DNA of 64,000 nucleotides from Paenibacillus sp. GP183 (GTDB lineage Bacteria; Bacillota; Bacilli; Paenibacillales; NBRC-103111): contig NZ_FNSW01000001.1 of assembly GCF_900104695.1 (NCBI RefSeq), positions 1,860,001 through 1,924,000 on the forward strand, in the 5' to 3' direction. The notes beneath the pieces are model-generated. The model saw only the letters and a program-made list of their open reading frames with translations. It was not told where the DNA came from and searched no databases. Below, piece by piece: positions 1 to 7,411 of the stretch (positions are counted from its first letter, which is position 1; each line of letters starts with the position of its first letter). The position numbers were made by a program, and so were the translations under genes.

Positions 1-175
1 ATCTCTGGCGCTGCATCGGGTGGAAGCTGGTGTGATGCCGCGTAACATTGGTTCCAAGCGCACTTTGGAGAAAAACGGGTTCAGGCAGGAAGGCCTTTTT
101 CGAAAATATTTAAGAATTAACGGTGAATGGGAAGATCATGCGGTGTTTGCTATATTGGCGGATGAGTGGGTTTAA
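1..175 (+). CDS. GNAT-family N-acetyltransferase, C-terminal end (partial)
   Basis: Only the last 57 codons are present; the frame starts at base 2 and stops with TAA at 173-175. The stretch RVEAGVMPRNIGSKRTLEKN, followed by GF and EGLFR, is the usual C-terminal signature of RimJ/RimL-type GNAT acetyltransferases: an Asn-x-x-Ser motif that contacts CoA, then a Lys-Asn-Gly-Phe turn. The substrate (ribosomal protein N-terminus or small molecule) cannot be told from this fragment. No terminator is obvious before the next gene, which starts 66 bases downstream with its own ribosome site. Confidence 0.8.
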   Translation, partial: SLALHRVEAGVMPRNIGSKRTLEKNGFRQEGLFRKYLRINGEWEDHAVFAILADEWV

Positions 176-241
176 CTATTTCAATTTCTCACATGTTCAA
201 TTTAGAGCGTTTACAATAGATAGCACAAGGAGGGATGCCTT

Positions 242-886
242 ATGAAACAGTCTGATGGATTTGGTAAATTCCTGGAGCAATTAAGAGGCAAAATGTCTTT
301 GCGTGACGCAGCCTATAAAAGCGGGTTGTCTCATGCTTATATCCGTGATCTCGAATTAGAGCGAAACCGCTCAACTAATGATAAGATAAAGCCTTCACCC
401 GATACGCTCAAAAAACTTTCTGATGCTTACAACATTTCTTACACGGAGCTCATGATTAAGGCTGGTTATCTGGATAATCAAGAAACACAGGCAGCCCTTC
501 CGGAAATTGATTTGAAAGAGGTCATGTTCATCGAACTCGGGGCCAAAGAAATTACCTACCACCAGCAAGATTCCAAAATGGTTAGAAATATGAACTCTCT
601 CGTTGATTTCAGCGGTTTTTTGGACAAACTGGATGAACACATGTTCAAAAAAGTAGATAATGATTTATTCGTGAATCTGCACCATCTGCGAAAGTATATG
701 GAAAAGGAAGGCAAGCTTTTCTTCGATGATCAAGGTCAAGGCAAGTATGTCACCATGTCAGCGCTGCGCCAGAAGAAGTATCATGACCTTATCTTAAGAT
801 CCGTTGCAGCCAATACCGGTAACAGCCTGGAGTACAATTTTGGACGTAAAACCGGGAAATCAGCTTCCATTATCTCCATAAAGTGA
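242..886 (+). CDS. XRE-family helix-turn-helix transcriptional regulator
   Basis: 214-residue protein preceded by AAGGAGGG nine bases before ATG. Residues 8-75 form a Cro/C1-type HTH (SLRDAAYKSGLSHAYIRDLE), with the lengthened turn after the recognition helix (ERNRSTNDKIKPSPDTLKKL) seen in many Bacillales XRE proteins. The remaining 130 residues match no domain I recognise and are mildly acidic then basic at the C-terminus. It is monocistronic and followed by a strong terminator. It probably binds DNA as a dimer in the cytoplasm. The regulated genes are unknown. Confidence 0.8.
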   Translation: MKQSDGFGKFLEQLRGKMSLRDAAYKSGLSHAYIRDLELERNRSTNDKIKPSPDTLKKLSDAYNISYTELMIKAGYLDNQETQAALPEIDLKEVMFIELGAKEITYHQQDSKMVRNMNSLVDFSGFLDKLDEHMFKKVDNDLFVNLHHLRKYMEKEGKLFFDDQGQGKYVTMSALRQKKYHDLILRSVAANTGNSLEYNFGRKTGKSASIISIK

Positions 887-910
887 GACTAAAGAACGTG
901 ATTAACTATC

Positions 911-948
911 AAGATTCAAGTACGATTTGTACTTGATTCTTTTTTTTT
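911..948 (+). terminator. Rho-independent terminator of the XRE gene
   Basis: Stem TCAAGTAC / GTACTTGA (916-923 with 929-936), extended by further pairs after one mismatch, followed by nine T residues. Confidence 0.8.
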
Positions 949-1015
949 GTGATGAAAGCACTAATGAACGTGTCTATATTTGTAGAAAAATTATTTCCTC
1001 TCTGGAGTTGAGCCC

Positions 1016-2419
1016 ATGACACCTAAGCTACCTGTTCCTCGCAACAGAAAAAAAGGGGCAGAAATTCTGCTTATCGACTCCCAAGAGTCAGTGACGATTT
1101 GGGAAAATCGTGTGATGAAACCTATTTCCAGTACGGTTAAAGAACTGCCGGGAAGACCCTGGTTTGAGGAGCAGCTAAAACAATCGCTTCTTGAAGCAGA
1201 CGCTTCCGGGACAAAGGCAGCAGTCTTCTTTATCGACCTGGATCGATTTAAGCTGATCAATAATACATTTGGACATAGAACCGGAGACAAGCTGTTGTCT
1301 TACATAGGACATAAGCTGCTCCATACATACATAAAAGGTAAAAAAACTGCGGCCCGCTTCGGTGGCGACGAATTCATGCTGCTCTTGACAGATATTACTC
1401 ACCAGGATGAAGTTAACGCTTTTGCGAAATACCTGCTGGCTTATACAAGCGAACCTATTCTGTTTGAGGATTTTGAGCTGCAGCTGACTGCAAGTATCGG
1501 TATCAGCCTGTACCCCGACAATGGGAATGATGCCCAATCCCTGATTCAACGTGCGGATATTGCCATGTATAAAGCCAAGGAGATTGGCGGGAATACCTTT
1601 ACCCTTTTTGATCCGGACATGAATCGGCAATCCTTGCAGAGATTGCATCTGGAAATGGATCTTCGAAAAGCAATGGCACTGAGTGAACTCATGGTGTATT
1701 ATCAGCCTCTGGTTGATCTGCAAAGCGGGCATATTTTTGGAATGGAAGCACTGATTCGCTGGAAGCATCCGAAATGGGGTATGGTCCCTCCCTCCGATTT
1801 CATCCCCTTGGCGGAAGCAACAGGACTTATTATTCCTTTGGGAAGCTGGGTGCTGGAGCAAGCTTGCAGGCAAAATCAATTATGGAGCAGTTTGGGACAG
1901 ACGCCGCTAACTGTGGCAGTGAACATTTCAGTGCATCAAATCATGCAGCCCGGATTTGTTTCTTTCGTAGAAAACATCCTGTGCAAATCAGGTCTTTCTG
2001 CCAATCGGTTATGTCTGGAAATCACCGAAACTATCTCACTGAAAAACACTGCATTTATATTGGAATCGCTCAAAAAGCTGAGCCAGCTTGGAGCCCAGAT
2101 TTCTATTGATGATTTTGGGACAGGCTACTCTTCTCTCTCATATCTCAAAAGTTATCGCGTAAATACACTAAAGATCGATCAGTCTTTCATTCGTGACATC
2201 ACTTCCGATATTGATAGTGCTGCTATTGTGACCGCGCTGATTAACTTATCCAAACAGTTGAAAATCAAATGCCTGGCCGAAGGTGTAGAAACGCAGGAAC
2301 AGTTGGATTTTCTCATCGAAAATGAGTGCGATGAAATTCAAGGCTACCTATTTAGCCAGCCTCTTCCCTCCGATCAATTTGAACAGCTGTTGAAATCAAA
2401 AAATAATTTATTTAATTAG
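1016..2419 (+). CDS. GGDEF-EAL bifunctional c-di-GMP turnover protein
   Basis: 467 residues. Residues ~60-205 are a GGDEF domain with an intact GGDEF motif at 116-120 and the substrate-site stretch FFIDLDRFKLINNTFGH; the RxxD inhibitory site normally just before GGDEF is absent (KGKK instead). Residues ~210-460 are an EAL domain with EAL at 244-246, the metal-binding DDFGTGYSSL and AEGVET, so both synthesis and hydrolysis of cyclic di-GMP look possible. No membrane segment or sensor domain is seen; the first ~55 residues are unassigned. It is soluble, monocistronic, and followed by a terminator. A c-di-GMP riboswitch elsewhere in the window (near 33 kb) is a plausible target of its product. 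Confidence 0.9.
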   Translation: MTPKLPVPRNRKKGAEILLIDSQESVTIWENRVMKPISSTVKELPGRPWFEEQLKQSLLEADASGTKAAVFFIDLDRFKLINNTFGHRTGDKLLSYIGHKLLHTYIKGKKTAARFGGDEFMLLLTDITHQDEVNAFAKYLLAYTSEPILFEDFELQLTASIGISLYPDNGNDAQSLIQRADIAMYKAKEIGGNTFTLFDPDMNRQSLQRLHLEMDLRKAMALSELMVYYQPLVDLQSGHIFGMEALIRWKHPKWGMVPPSDFIPLAEATGLIIPLGSWVLEQACRQNQLWSSLGQTPLTVAVNISVHQIMQPGFVSFVENILCKSGLSANRLCLEITETISLKNTAFILESLKKLSQLGAQISIDDFGTGYSSLSYLKSYRVNTLKIDQSFIRDITSDIDSAAIVTALINLSKQLKIKCLAEGVETQEQLDFLIENECDEIQGYLFSQPLPSDQFEQLLKSKNNLFN

Positions 2420-2422
2420 GAC

Positions 2423-2473
2423 AAAAGAGTGTAGAAAAGTCTGGGAAACATGAAACTTTTCACTCTTTTTTTT
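2423..2473 (+). terminator. Terminator of the GGDEF-EAL gene
   Basis: AAAGAGTG and AAAAGT pair with ACTTTT and CACTCTTT across a short loop, followed by an eight-T run. It covers the first in-frame ATG (2450) of the next reading frame, which argues that the next gene starts later, at 2522. Confidence 0.75.
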
Positions 2474-2521
2474 CGTTTAATAAACATATGCATTTTTATT
2501 GAGAGGAATGAAGAGCAAGCT

Positions 2522-3667
2522 ATGGCAATCAAGCCAGTACCTGATCTGCCAACTGTAATTACGACTCCGAGCGGACAGAAGCCGGGGAAACGCAACAATT
2601 CATTATGGCTGCAGCTCATCAGCTATACTCTATTGATTGGTGTGCTGCTTATGATTTTGTTTACTTGTTGGTTTTATCTCACAGCATCCGGATCCAAAAT
2701 CCGCTATGTGTTGGCGGACACCTTGATTACTACGCAGCATCGTGATTGGGCGAAGTATTTGATAGGCTCGGACCAACTAAATGAGCGTGTGAAAAATTAT
2801 TGGGCGAGTTTCGAGCAGATGGGCGAGGTTAGAGACAAAGGTTTGGTCAAGTTGGAACCACAACCCGTAACTGAAACTGCAGTGGTAAAACCACCACCCG
2901 TAGAGTTGGTAAAGGTTGAAGCCATTTCGGGACCCAATTTCAAAGGATTTCTAATGACGATCTCTGATCCGAAAAAACTGAAAATTGTTGTTCCTAACAA
3001 AGTCGGCATGGGTGAGAAGGTTTCCTCCATGGTAAAACGAACTGGTGCCATTGCCGGGGTAAACGGCGGAGGCTTCATCGACCCTGAATGGAAGGGTAAT
3101 GGGTTTCAACCCGAAGGCATTGTCATTTCAGGAGGCCAAATTTATTACAATGATGGAACCCTCGAATCCACCCAGCAGGTAGTCGGGATCGACAAGGACG
3201 GCCGCATGGTGGCAGGCAAATACAAAGTTTCCGAGCTTCTGAAAATGGGCGTGCAGGAAGCTGTGTCCTTCAGCCCTCGCTTCATCGTAAATGGTGAAGG
3301 CTTGGTCAAAAGCCAGGCAGACGGCTGGGGCATAGCGCCTCGCACGGCAATGGCGCAAACCAAAGACGGTTCCATCCTGTTCGCGATTGTTGACGGCAGG
3401 CAAAAACACAGTATTGGCGCCACTTTGTACGATATTCAGGAGATCTTCCTGTCTCATGGTGCAATCACTGCAGCTAATTTGGACGGCGGCGCATCGAGTG
3501 TGCTTGTTCACAACAATGAAATCGTCAACAAGCCTTCAAGCCAATATGGGGAACGTTATTTACCCACAGCATGGCTCGCTTTCGACAATCCGCAGGATGT
3601 ACATGTGGCTAACATCTGGGCAGGCCTCGACATTAACAAAATTGATCCTTCCAAGTGGATGAAATGA
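2522..3667 (+). CDS. Phosphodiester glycosidase family membrane protein (NAGPA-like)
   Basis: 381 residues from ATG 2522, preceded by GAGAGG; the in-frame ATG at 2450 sits inside a terminator and is rejected. One membrane segment lies near residues 30-52 (LISYTLLIGVLLMILFTCWF), placing the rest outside the cell. The C-terminal ~230 residues carry the hallmarks of the phosphodiester glycosidase/NAGPA fold: AGVNGGGF, PRTAMAQTKDG, and the closing ANLDGGASSVLVH. Members remove covering sugars or act on cell-wall or exopolysaccharide phosphodiesters; the substrate here is unknown. It stands alone between two terminators. Confidence 0.85.
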   Translation: MAIKPVPDLPTVITTPSGQKPGKRNNSLWLQLISYTLLIGVLLMILFTCWFYLTASGSKIRYVLADTLITTQHRDWAKYLIGSDQLNERVKNYWASFEQMGEVRDKGLVKLEPQPVTETAVVKPPPVELVKVEAISGPNFKGFLMTISDPKKLKIVVPNKVGMGEKVSSMVKRTGAIAGVNGGGFIDPEWKGNGFQPEGIVISGGQIYYNDGTLESTQQVVGIDKDGRMVAGKYKVSELLKMGVQEAVSFSPRFIVNGEGLVKSQADGWGIAPRTAMAQTKDGSILFAIVDGRQKHSIGATLYDIQEIFLSHGAITAANLDGGASSVLVHNNEIVNKPSSQYGERYLPTAWLAFDNPQDVHVANIWAGLDINKIDPSKWMK

Positions 3668-3670
3668 ACA

Positions 3671-3720
3671 AGAAGCATCCTATGCCGCATGATGAAGCGG
3701 TGTAGGATGCTTCTTTTTTT
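3671..3720 (+). terminator. Strong terminator
   Basis: AGAAGCATCCTA pairs perfectly with TAGGATGCTTCT, followed by an eight-T run. Confidence 0.9.
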
Positions 3721-3737
3721 GATGGCGCCGGATACGT

Positions 3738-4088
3738 TTACTTCAAGCTCATTTGGAGTTCCTTTGGAGCTGGAAGATCATCTAGTAATTCAAAATCGGC
3801 TGTATGCCCTTCATCTGTAGGTTCATCACTGTTTTCCCGCCATGAACGGACATTCTCGATCACATCTTTAGCCGCTACTTGAACCTTCTCTACCCACTCG
3901 GAGGTTTTATCGCTGACTGCGTTAACCGCTTGCTGTGTCTTTTCACTTACTGTGTTTACTTGCTCCTTGATATCGCTTCTAAGCTCTCTGCCGGATTTGG
4001 GCGCTGCTAATAATGCGGTTAACGCACCAATGACGCCTCCAACGATCACTCCAAGCAAAAGATCCTTGCTTCTTTGCCCATTAGCCAT
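3738..4088 (-). CDS. YtxH-domain protein
   Basis: 116 residues from ATG 4088 with AAGGAG nine bases upstream; an in-frame TTG six bases earlier lies too close to the ribosome site. The start GQRSKDLLLGVIVGGVIGAL plus LLAAPKSGRELR is the YtxH signature: one glycine-rich membrane helix, then the conserved APKSG motif. It is followed by a long amphipathic helix rich in Glu, Gln and Val (EQVNTVSEKTQQAVNAVSDK). Relatives are general-stress proteins of Bacillales; the molecular role is not established. It converges with the preceding gene. Confidence 0.85.
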   Translation of the reverse strand: MANGQRSKDLLLGVIVGGVIGALTALLAAPKSGRELRSDIKEQVNTVSEKTQQAVNAVSDKTSEWVEKVQVAAKDVIENVRSWRENSDEPTDEGHTADFELLDDLPAPKELQMSLK

Positions 4089-4222
4089 GACCAAACACTC
4101 CTTTTTATATAGACGAATGCCTATGAAATATTACATTATAAGTAGGCGCATGGCTTTTTGACACAGATTTTTCTGAAGGATTATGTTAAAATTTATTCCA
4201 AGGCATTTTTTTGGAGGCATTT

Positions 4223-4861
4223 ATGAACCAGCAGCAGGGTTTAAAAGAAATCAATGCAACTCGAATCATCGCTATTCTTAGAGGTGTGGAGGATAAGCAT
4301 ATCACAGCCGTTGCCAAAGCGCTGTACCAAGGCGGGATCACCGTCATGGAGGTCACGCTGAATACGCCGGGAGCCCTGGCCATGATCAAAAAGCTGCAAC
4401 AGCAATTTGGAGAAACTATGTATATAGGCGCAGGAACCGTGCTTGATCTGGAAGACGCCCGTAAGGCGGTGGAAGCCGGAGCAGCCTTCTTGGTAACACC
4501 CAATTTGGATATTGAAGTCATCCACTATGCCTCAGAGACGGGAGTCCCCATCTTCCCTGGTGCAATGACACCGACGGAAATCGTAAAGGCTTGGAAAGCC
4601 GGGGCTACAGCGATAAAAATATTTCCAAGCGCCAGCATGGGCATCGCCTATTTCAAGGAGCTTATGGGACCGCTGAATCACATTCCGCTCATCGCTGTAG
4701 GCGGTGTGAACGAAGCCAATATTAGAGAATTCCTGAGCATTGGATGCTATGGGCTGGGTATAGGCGGATCTTTGATCAATCTGAAAGAAATCGAAGCCGG
4801 CAATTACGGGTGGATTACGGAAAAAGCTGCAGACTTGCTGAAAGCGTCCCGAGCATCATAA
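4223..4861 (+). CDS. eda: 2-dehydro-3-deoxyphosphogluconate (KDPG/KHG) aldolase
   Basis: 212 residues from ATG 4223, six bases after GGAGG. It cleaves 2-keto-3-deoxy-6-phosphogluconate to pyruvate and glyceraldehyde 3-phosphate. The class I aldolase features are present: RIIAILRG at the N-terminus, catalytic Glu43 in VMEVTLNTPGA, GAGTVLD, VTPN, FPGAMTPTE, and the Schiff-base Lys132 in AIKIFPSAS. The length is typical. It is not next to a kdgK or uronate cluster here, so its metabolic supply route is not visible in the window. Confidence 0.93.
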   Translation: MNQQQGLKEINATRIIAILRGVEDKHITAVAKALYQGGITVMEVTLNTPGALAMIKKLQQQFGETMYIGAGTVLDLEDARKAVEAGAAFLVTPNLDIEVIHYASETGVPIFPGAMTPTEIVKAWKAGATAIKIFPSASMGIAYFKELMGPLNHIPLIAVGGVNEANIREFLSIGCYGLGIGGSLINLKEIEAGNYGWITEKAADLLKASRAS

Positions 4862-4871
4862 ATAAGTAAGC

Positions 4872-4921
4872 AAAAGGAGCTGATCTTCAGCCATTTCATG
4901 GCTAAAAGCAGCTCCTTTTTC
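4872..4921. terminator. Bidirectional terminator between convergent genes
   Basis: AAAAGGAGCT pairs with AGCTCCTTTTT; A and T runs on either side let it serve both the aldolase gene and the convergent regulator gene. Confidence 0.75.
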
Positions 4922-4928
4922 ATTAACC

Positions 4929-5570
4929 TCATAGGTTGGTTGCATTGCGCTCGATCATGTAAGTGCATTTGGCTCCGCCCTTGGCGAGACATTCGGTGCG
5001 TTCCACTTTTACACCCAACAATCTTTGAAACAAGGAAAGCTCGCATTGGCATGCCTGCTGATACCGGTTAGCAACTTGCGTAATTGGGCAATTGTGCTCG
5101 CTTAACTCAAATTCCCCATCGCCGTGCTGATTCCATTTGGCCATATATCCGTTCTCATTCTGGATTCTCGCCAGCTCCGAGACACGTTCTCCAAGGCTCT
5201 TCGCCTGCATTCTCGACTGATATTTCGCCACCAACTTATCTTCTCTTTTTTTAAAGAGGTTGTCGATTTTTTCCTCGCCCTCATCCTCCAGCAGCTCTTC
5301 CAGCAAATCCAGAGTCAGGTGATGATAATTCTTTGGAAATAAATCATCGGCTTGCTTGGTCAACAAGTACAGATGAGTCGGTCTGCCCATGGCTTGGCGC
5401 ACAAGCTTGGTTTCCAATAGTCCGTCGCGTTCCAATGTATTTAAATGACGTCTTACTGCCATTTCTGTGATACGGAGCTGATTTGACATCTCTCCGACAC
5501 TTAGTTGGCCCTGCGTCTTTAGCATAGTAAGAATCACTTTGCGTGTAGAAGTTTCGTTTTCCTGGTTCAT
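4929..5570 (-). CDS. DeoR-type HTH regulator with C-terminal cysteine cluster (SufR-like)
   Basis: 213 residues. Residues 10-65 form a winged helix (LSVGEMSNQLRITEMAVRRH) ending with the wing GRPTHLYLLT, as in DeoR/ArsR-type transcription regulators such as SufR. The middle is a charged helical region. The C-terminal ~60 residues carry five Cys (161, 174, 176, 194, 202) in NCPI, CQCE and CLAKGGAKC, the arrangement expected for an iron-sulfur cluster or metal sensor. I infer a redox- or iron-responsive regulator. It is not next to suf genes, so the target is open. Confidence 0.8.
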   Translation of the reverse strand: MNQENETSTRKVILTMLKTQGQLSVGEMSNQLRITEMAVRRHLNTLERDGLLETKLVRQAMGRPTHLYLLTKQADDLFPKNYHHLTLDLLEELLEDEGEEKIDNLFKKREDKLVAKYQSRMQAKSLGERVSELARIQNENGYMAKWNQHGDGEFELSEHNCPITQVANRYQQACQCELSLFQRLLGVKVERTECLAKGGAKCTYMIERNATNL

Positions 5571-5658
5571 TAGATCACCTGCCCTTGGAAACTTGAATAG
5601 CCTTATTTTACAGCATCCGCGGGTATAAGTAAATTAAGAAACTAAAAAGTATAGTAAC

Positions 5659-6090
5659 TTAGGCAAGCTCTTTTTCCATAAAAACACGTACATTCACCGC
5701 AAATTCCGTCAAAGCTTTTGGTAATCGGTTCAAAAGCGGGTGCAAGGCTCCACGATCCCATTGAACAAAATCCTGGGTTAGCGCTTTTCTTAGCTTCACA
5801 AGCTCAAGGAGAAAGGCGGCAAGGTCCTCACTAAAAGCACCTTCTCCAGATAAAATGTCCACGATATCCTCGTAGCTGCTGGCATCGCGCAAAATAAAAG
5901 CATCAATAAGCAGACTGCCCACATCGGTTACCGATTCAATCGCAAGATGAAGGACCCTTTCCTGGGAAAACTGCAACTGGAGTGAAGCCTCGCCCTTTCC
6001 CCACTGACCTAATACCTGTTCACACGCCTCCGCAATGACCTGGAGGAAACGGAGCCTTTGCTCGATTTGATCGTGGTTGACAAAATACAT
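5659..6090 (-). CDS. yutE: DUF86 protein, YutE-like
   Basis: 143 residues from ATG 6090, preceded by GGAG; the longer reading frame upstream has no ribosome site. MYFVNHDQIEQRL, the run VTDVGSLLIDAFILRD, and ASSYEDIVDIL match the conserved core of Bacillus YutE and the wider HepT/DUF86 helical fold. HepT toxins use an Arg-x(4)-His-x-Tyr RNase or AMP-acceptor motif; here the corresponding position reads RKALTQDF, so the motif is absent and no MntA-like nucleotidyltransferase lies beside it. It is therefore more likely a housekeeping paralogue than a toxin. Confidence 0.8.
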   Translation of the reverse strand: MYFVNHDQIEQRLRFLQVIAEACEQVLGQWGKGEASLQLQFSQERVLHLAIESVTDVGSLLIDAFILRDASSYEDIVDILSGEGAFSEDLAAFLLELVKLRKALTQDFVQWDRGALHPLLNRLPKALTEFAVNVRVFMEKELA

Positions 6091-6270
6091 TGCGGCTATC
6101 TCCGTCCTCTTTTTCTCCATTTGGTCCAAGCCAGCATGCCTATGAATGTACATATGACCAAAAACAGCAGCAGGATCGCCTGCATGACATACTCCAATTT
6201 CACTTCTCATCATCCTCATAATATTTATTGCTTGTTCCTAGGCTAAGTTCAGTTTATCGTGACAGCTTAT

Positions 6271-6933
6271 TTATTTCAACCTAGCAAGCCATGCCCATCG
6301 GCGCTGTTGTCTGCGGCTGTAACGCGGTAATCCCCTGTAAATTACCAGCGTTTCCCGGAACGCCTGTTTCGCATCCTCAGTGCGTCCAAGCTGCTGATAC
6401 AATTGTCCAAGCCGGTAGTATGCCTCACAGGAGGAAGTATGCAGCTCGCGAAATTGCTCCAGATTAGCTACGGCCTTTGCCGGGTTAACACCAGCCAACG
6501 CCTCGCCTAATCGCAAATAGGGCTCGCCATATTTGACTCTTGGATTGAGCTCGATCGCTCTCAGCATCAAGCTTTCTCCCTTGGCCAGATCGCCAAGCTT
6601 CAGATAGCACAGGCCAAGCTCGTAATGAACATCGGCGGAATCCTCCATAACCGACATCGTTTGCTCCAGAACCGGCAGAGCCTCCTGATATTTCTTCCGT
6701 TCGATCAAATTTCTGGCCAGATCCAGCTTCACTGAAGTATTGTGCGGATTGGCCCCAAGATCCTGCTTTAATCGTTTCGCTCTGCTGCCAAGCTGAAGCG
6801 GCCGGAATATATTCGGCATGATACCCACGTACCGGCGGTCCAGCACATAAAAGACAATAAGCAAAATAAGTATGGCCAAGAATGGGTTTCCGGTAAGGTA
6901 CCAGAGAAAGGAAAAAGCCAATATTTTCGTCAA
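6271..6933 (-). CDS. Tetratricopeptide-repeat membrane-anchored protein
   Basis: 220 residues if translation starts at TTG 6933, about ten bases after AAGGGAGGT; an ATG farther upstream (6987) lacks a ribosome site. Residues 3-32 are hydrophobic (ILAFSFLWYLTGNPFLAILI), a membrane anchor. TPR units follow: DLARNLIERKKYQEALPVLE, VHYELGLCYLKLGDLAKGES, RLGEALAGVNPAKAVANLEQ and YYRLGQLYQQLGRTEDAKQA. It is probably a scaffold on the inner face of the membrane. The partner is unknown. Confidence 0.8.
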   Translation of the reverse strand: MTKILAFSFLWYLTGNPFLAILILLIVFYVLDRRYVGIMPNIFRPLQLGSRAKRLKQDLGANPHNTSVKLDLARNLIERKKYQEALPVLEQTMSVMEDSADVHYELGLCYLKLGDLAKGESLMLRAIELNPRVKYGEPYLRLGEALAGVNPAKAVANLEQFRELHTSSCEAYYRLGQLYQQLGRTEDAKQAFRETLVIYRGLPRYSRRQQRRWAWLARLK

Positions 6934-7112
6934 CGAGTTAGGACCTCCCTTGGAAATCTGCATTCCCATTCTACCATATATTCTCATACAGCGGGAATCG
7001 ACTGCTTTGTACGATTTTCGCCCATGGACATTGGTTATTTATATCCTGGATTGTGCTATAATTTGAGAAAATCCAAACCTGCTGGAAGTTAGGTAAAAGG
7101 AGTTGCTTGGTA

Positions 7113-7394
7113 ATGAAGGAAACAGAGCAAAGAAAATGGCACAAAACTCGCCAAATGGGAAAGTCCAAGTACTTATTGATTTATGGGGTGCTGCTGTGGA
7201 GCTTATCCCTTACTGTGCTCTTTGGAGCCATCGAATATCTCTCACAAGGTGAAGTTTACAAAAGTTGGATCCCGATTCGGCTCGTCCTGTTTGCTACTCT
7301 TGGTTTTTTTATATCCAACTCCAGATGGCAGTCCAAGGAGAAGCGTTATGAAGCAGCCTCGGTACAAGGATCACAAGAACAAAGCAAGGGATAA
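7113..7394 (+). CDS. Small two-helix membrane protein of unknown function
   Basis: 93 residues from ATG 7113, ten bases after AAAGGAG. It has a basic N-terminus (RKWHKTRQMGKSKY) and two membrane helices (LLIYGVLLWSLSLTVLFGAI and IRLVLFATLGFFIS), ending in a polar tail rich in Gln and Ser. It matches nothing I recognise. It starts divergently from the TPR gene and converges with the SgrR-like gene. Confidence 0.7.
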   Translation: MKETEQRKWHKTRQMGKSKYLLIYGVLLWSLSLTVLFGAIEYLSQGEVYKSWIPIRLVLFATLGFFISNSRWQSKEKRYEAASVQGSQEQSKG

Positions 7395-7411
7395 GTACCT
7401 GTACCTGCTGC

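Noticed and set aside
3482-3662. Plus-strand frame overlapping the phosphodiester glycosidase end (3387-3662)
   Set aside because: Shadow in another frame of a gene with a conserved C-terminal motif.
5659-6090. HepT toxin of a MntA-HepT system
   Set aside because: The Arg-x4-His-x-Tyr motif is missing and no nucleotidyltransferase gene is adjacent; YutE-like assignment fits better.
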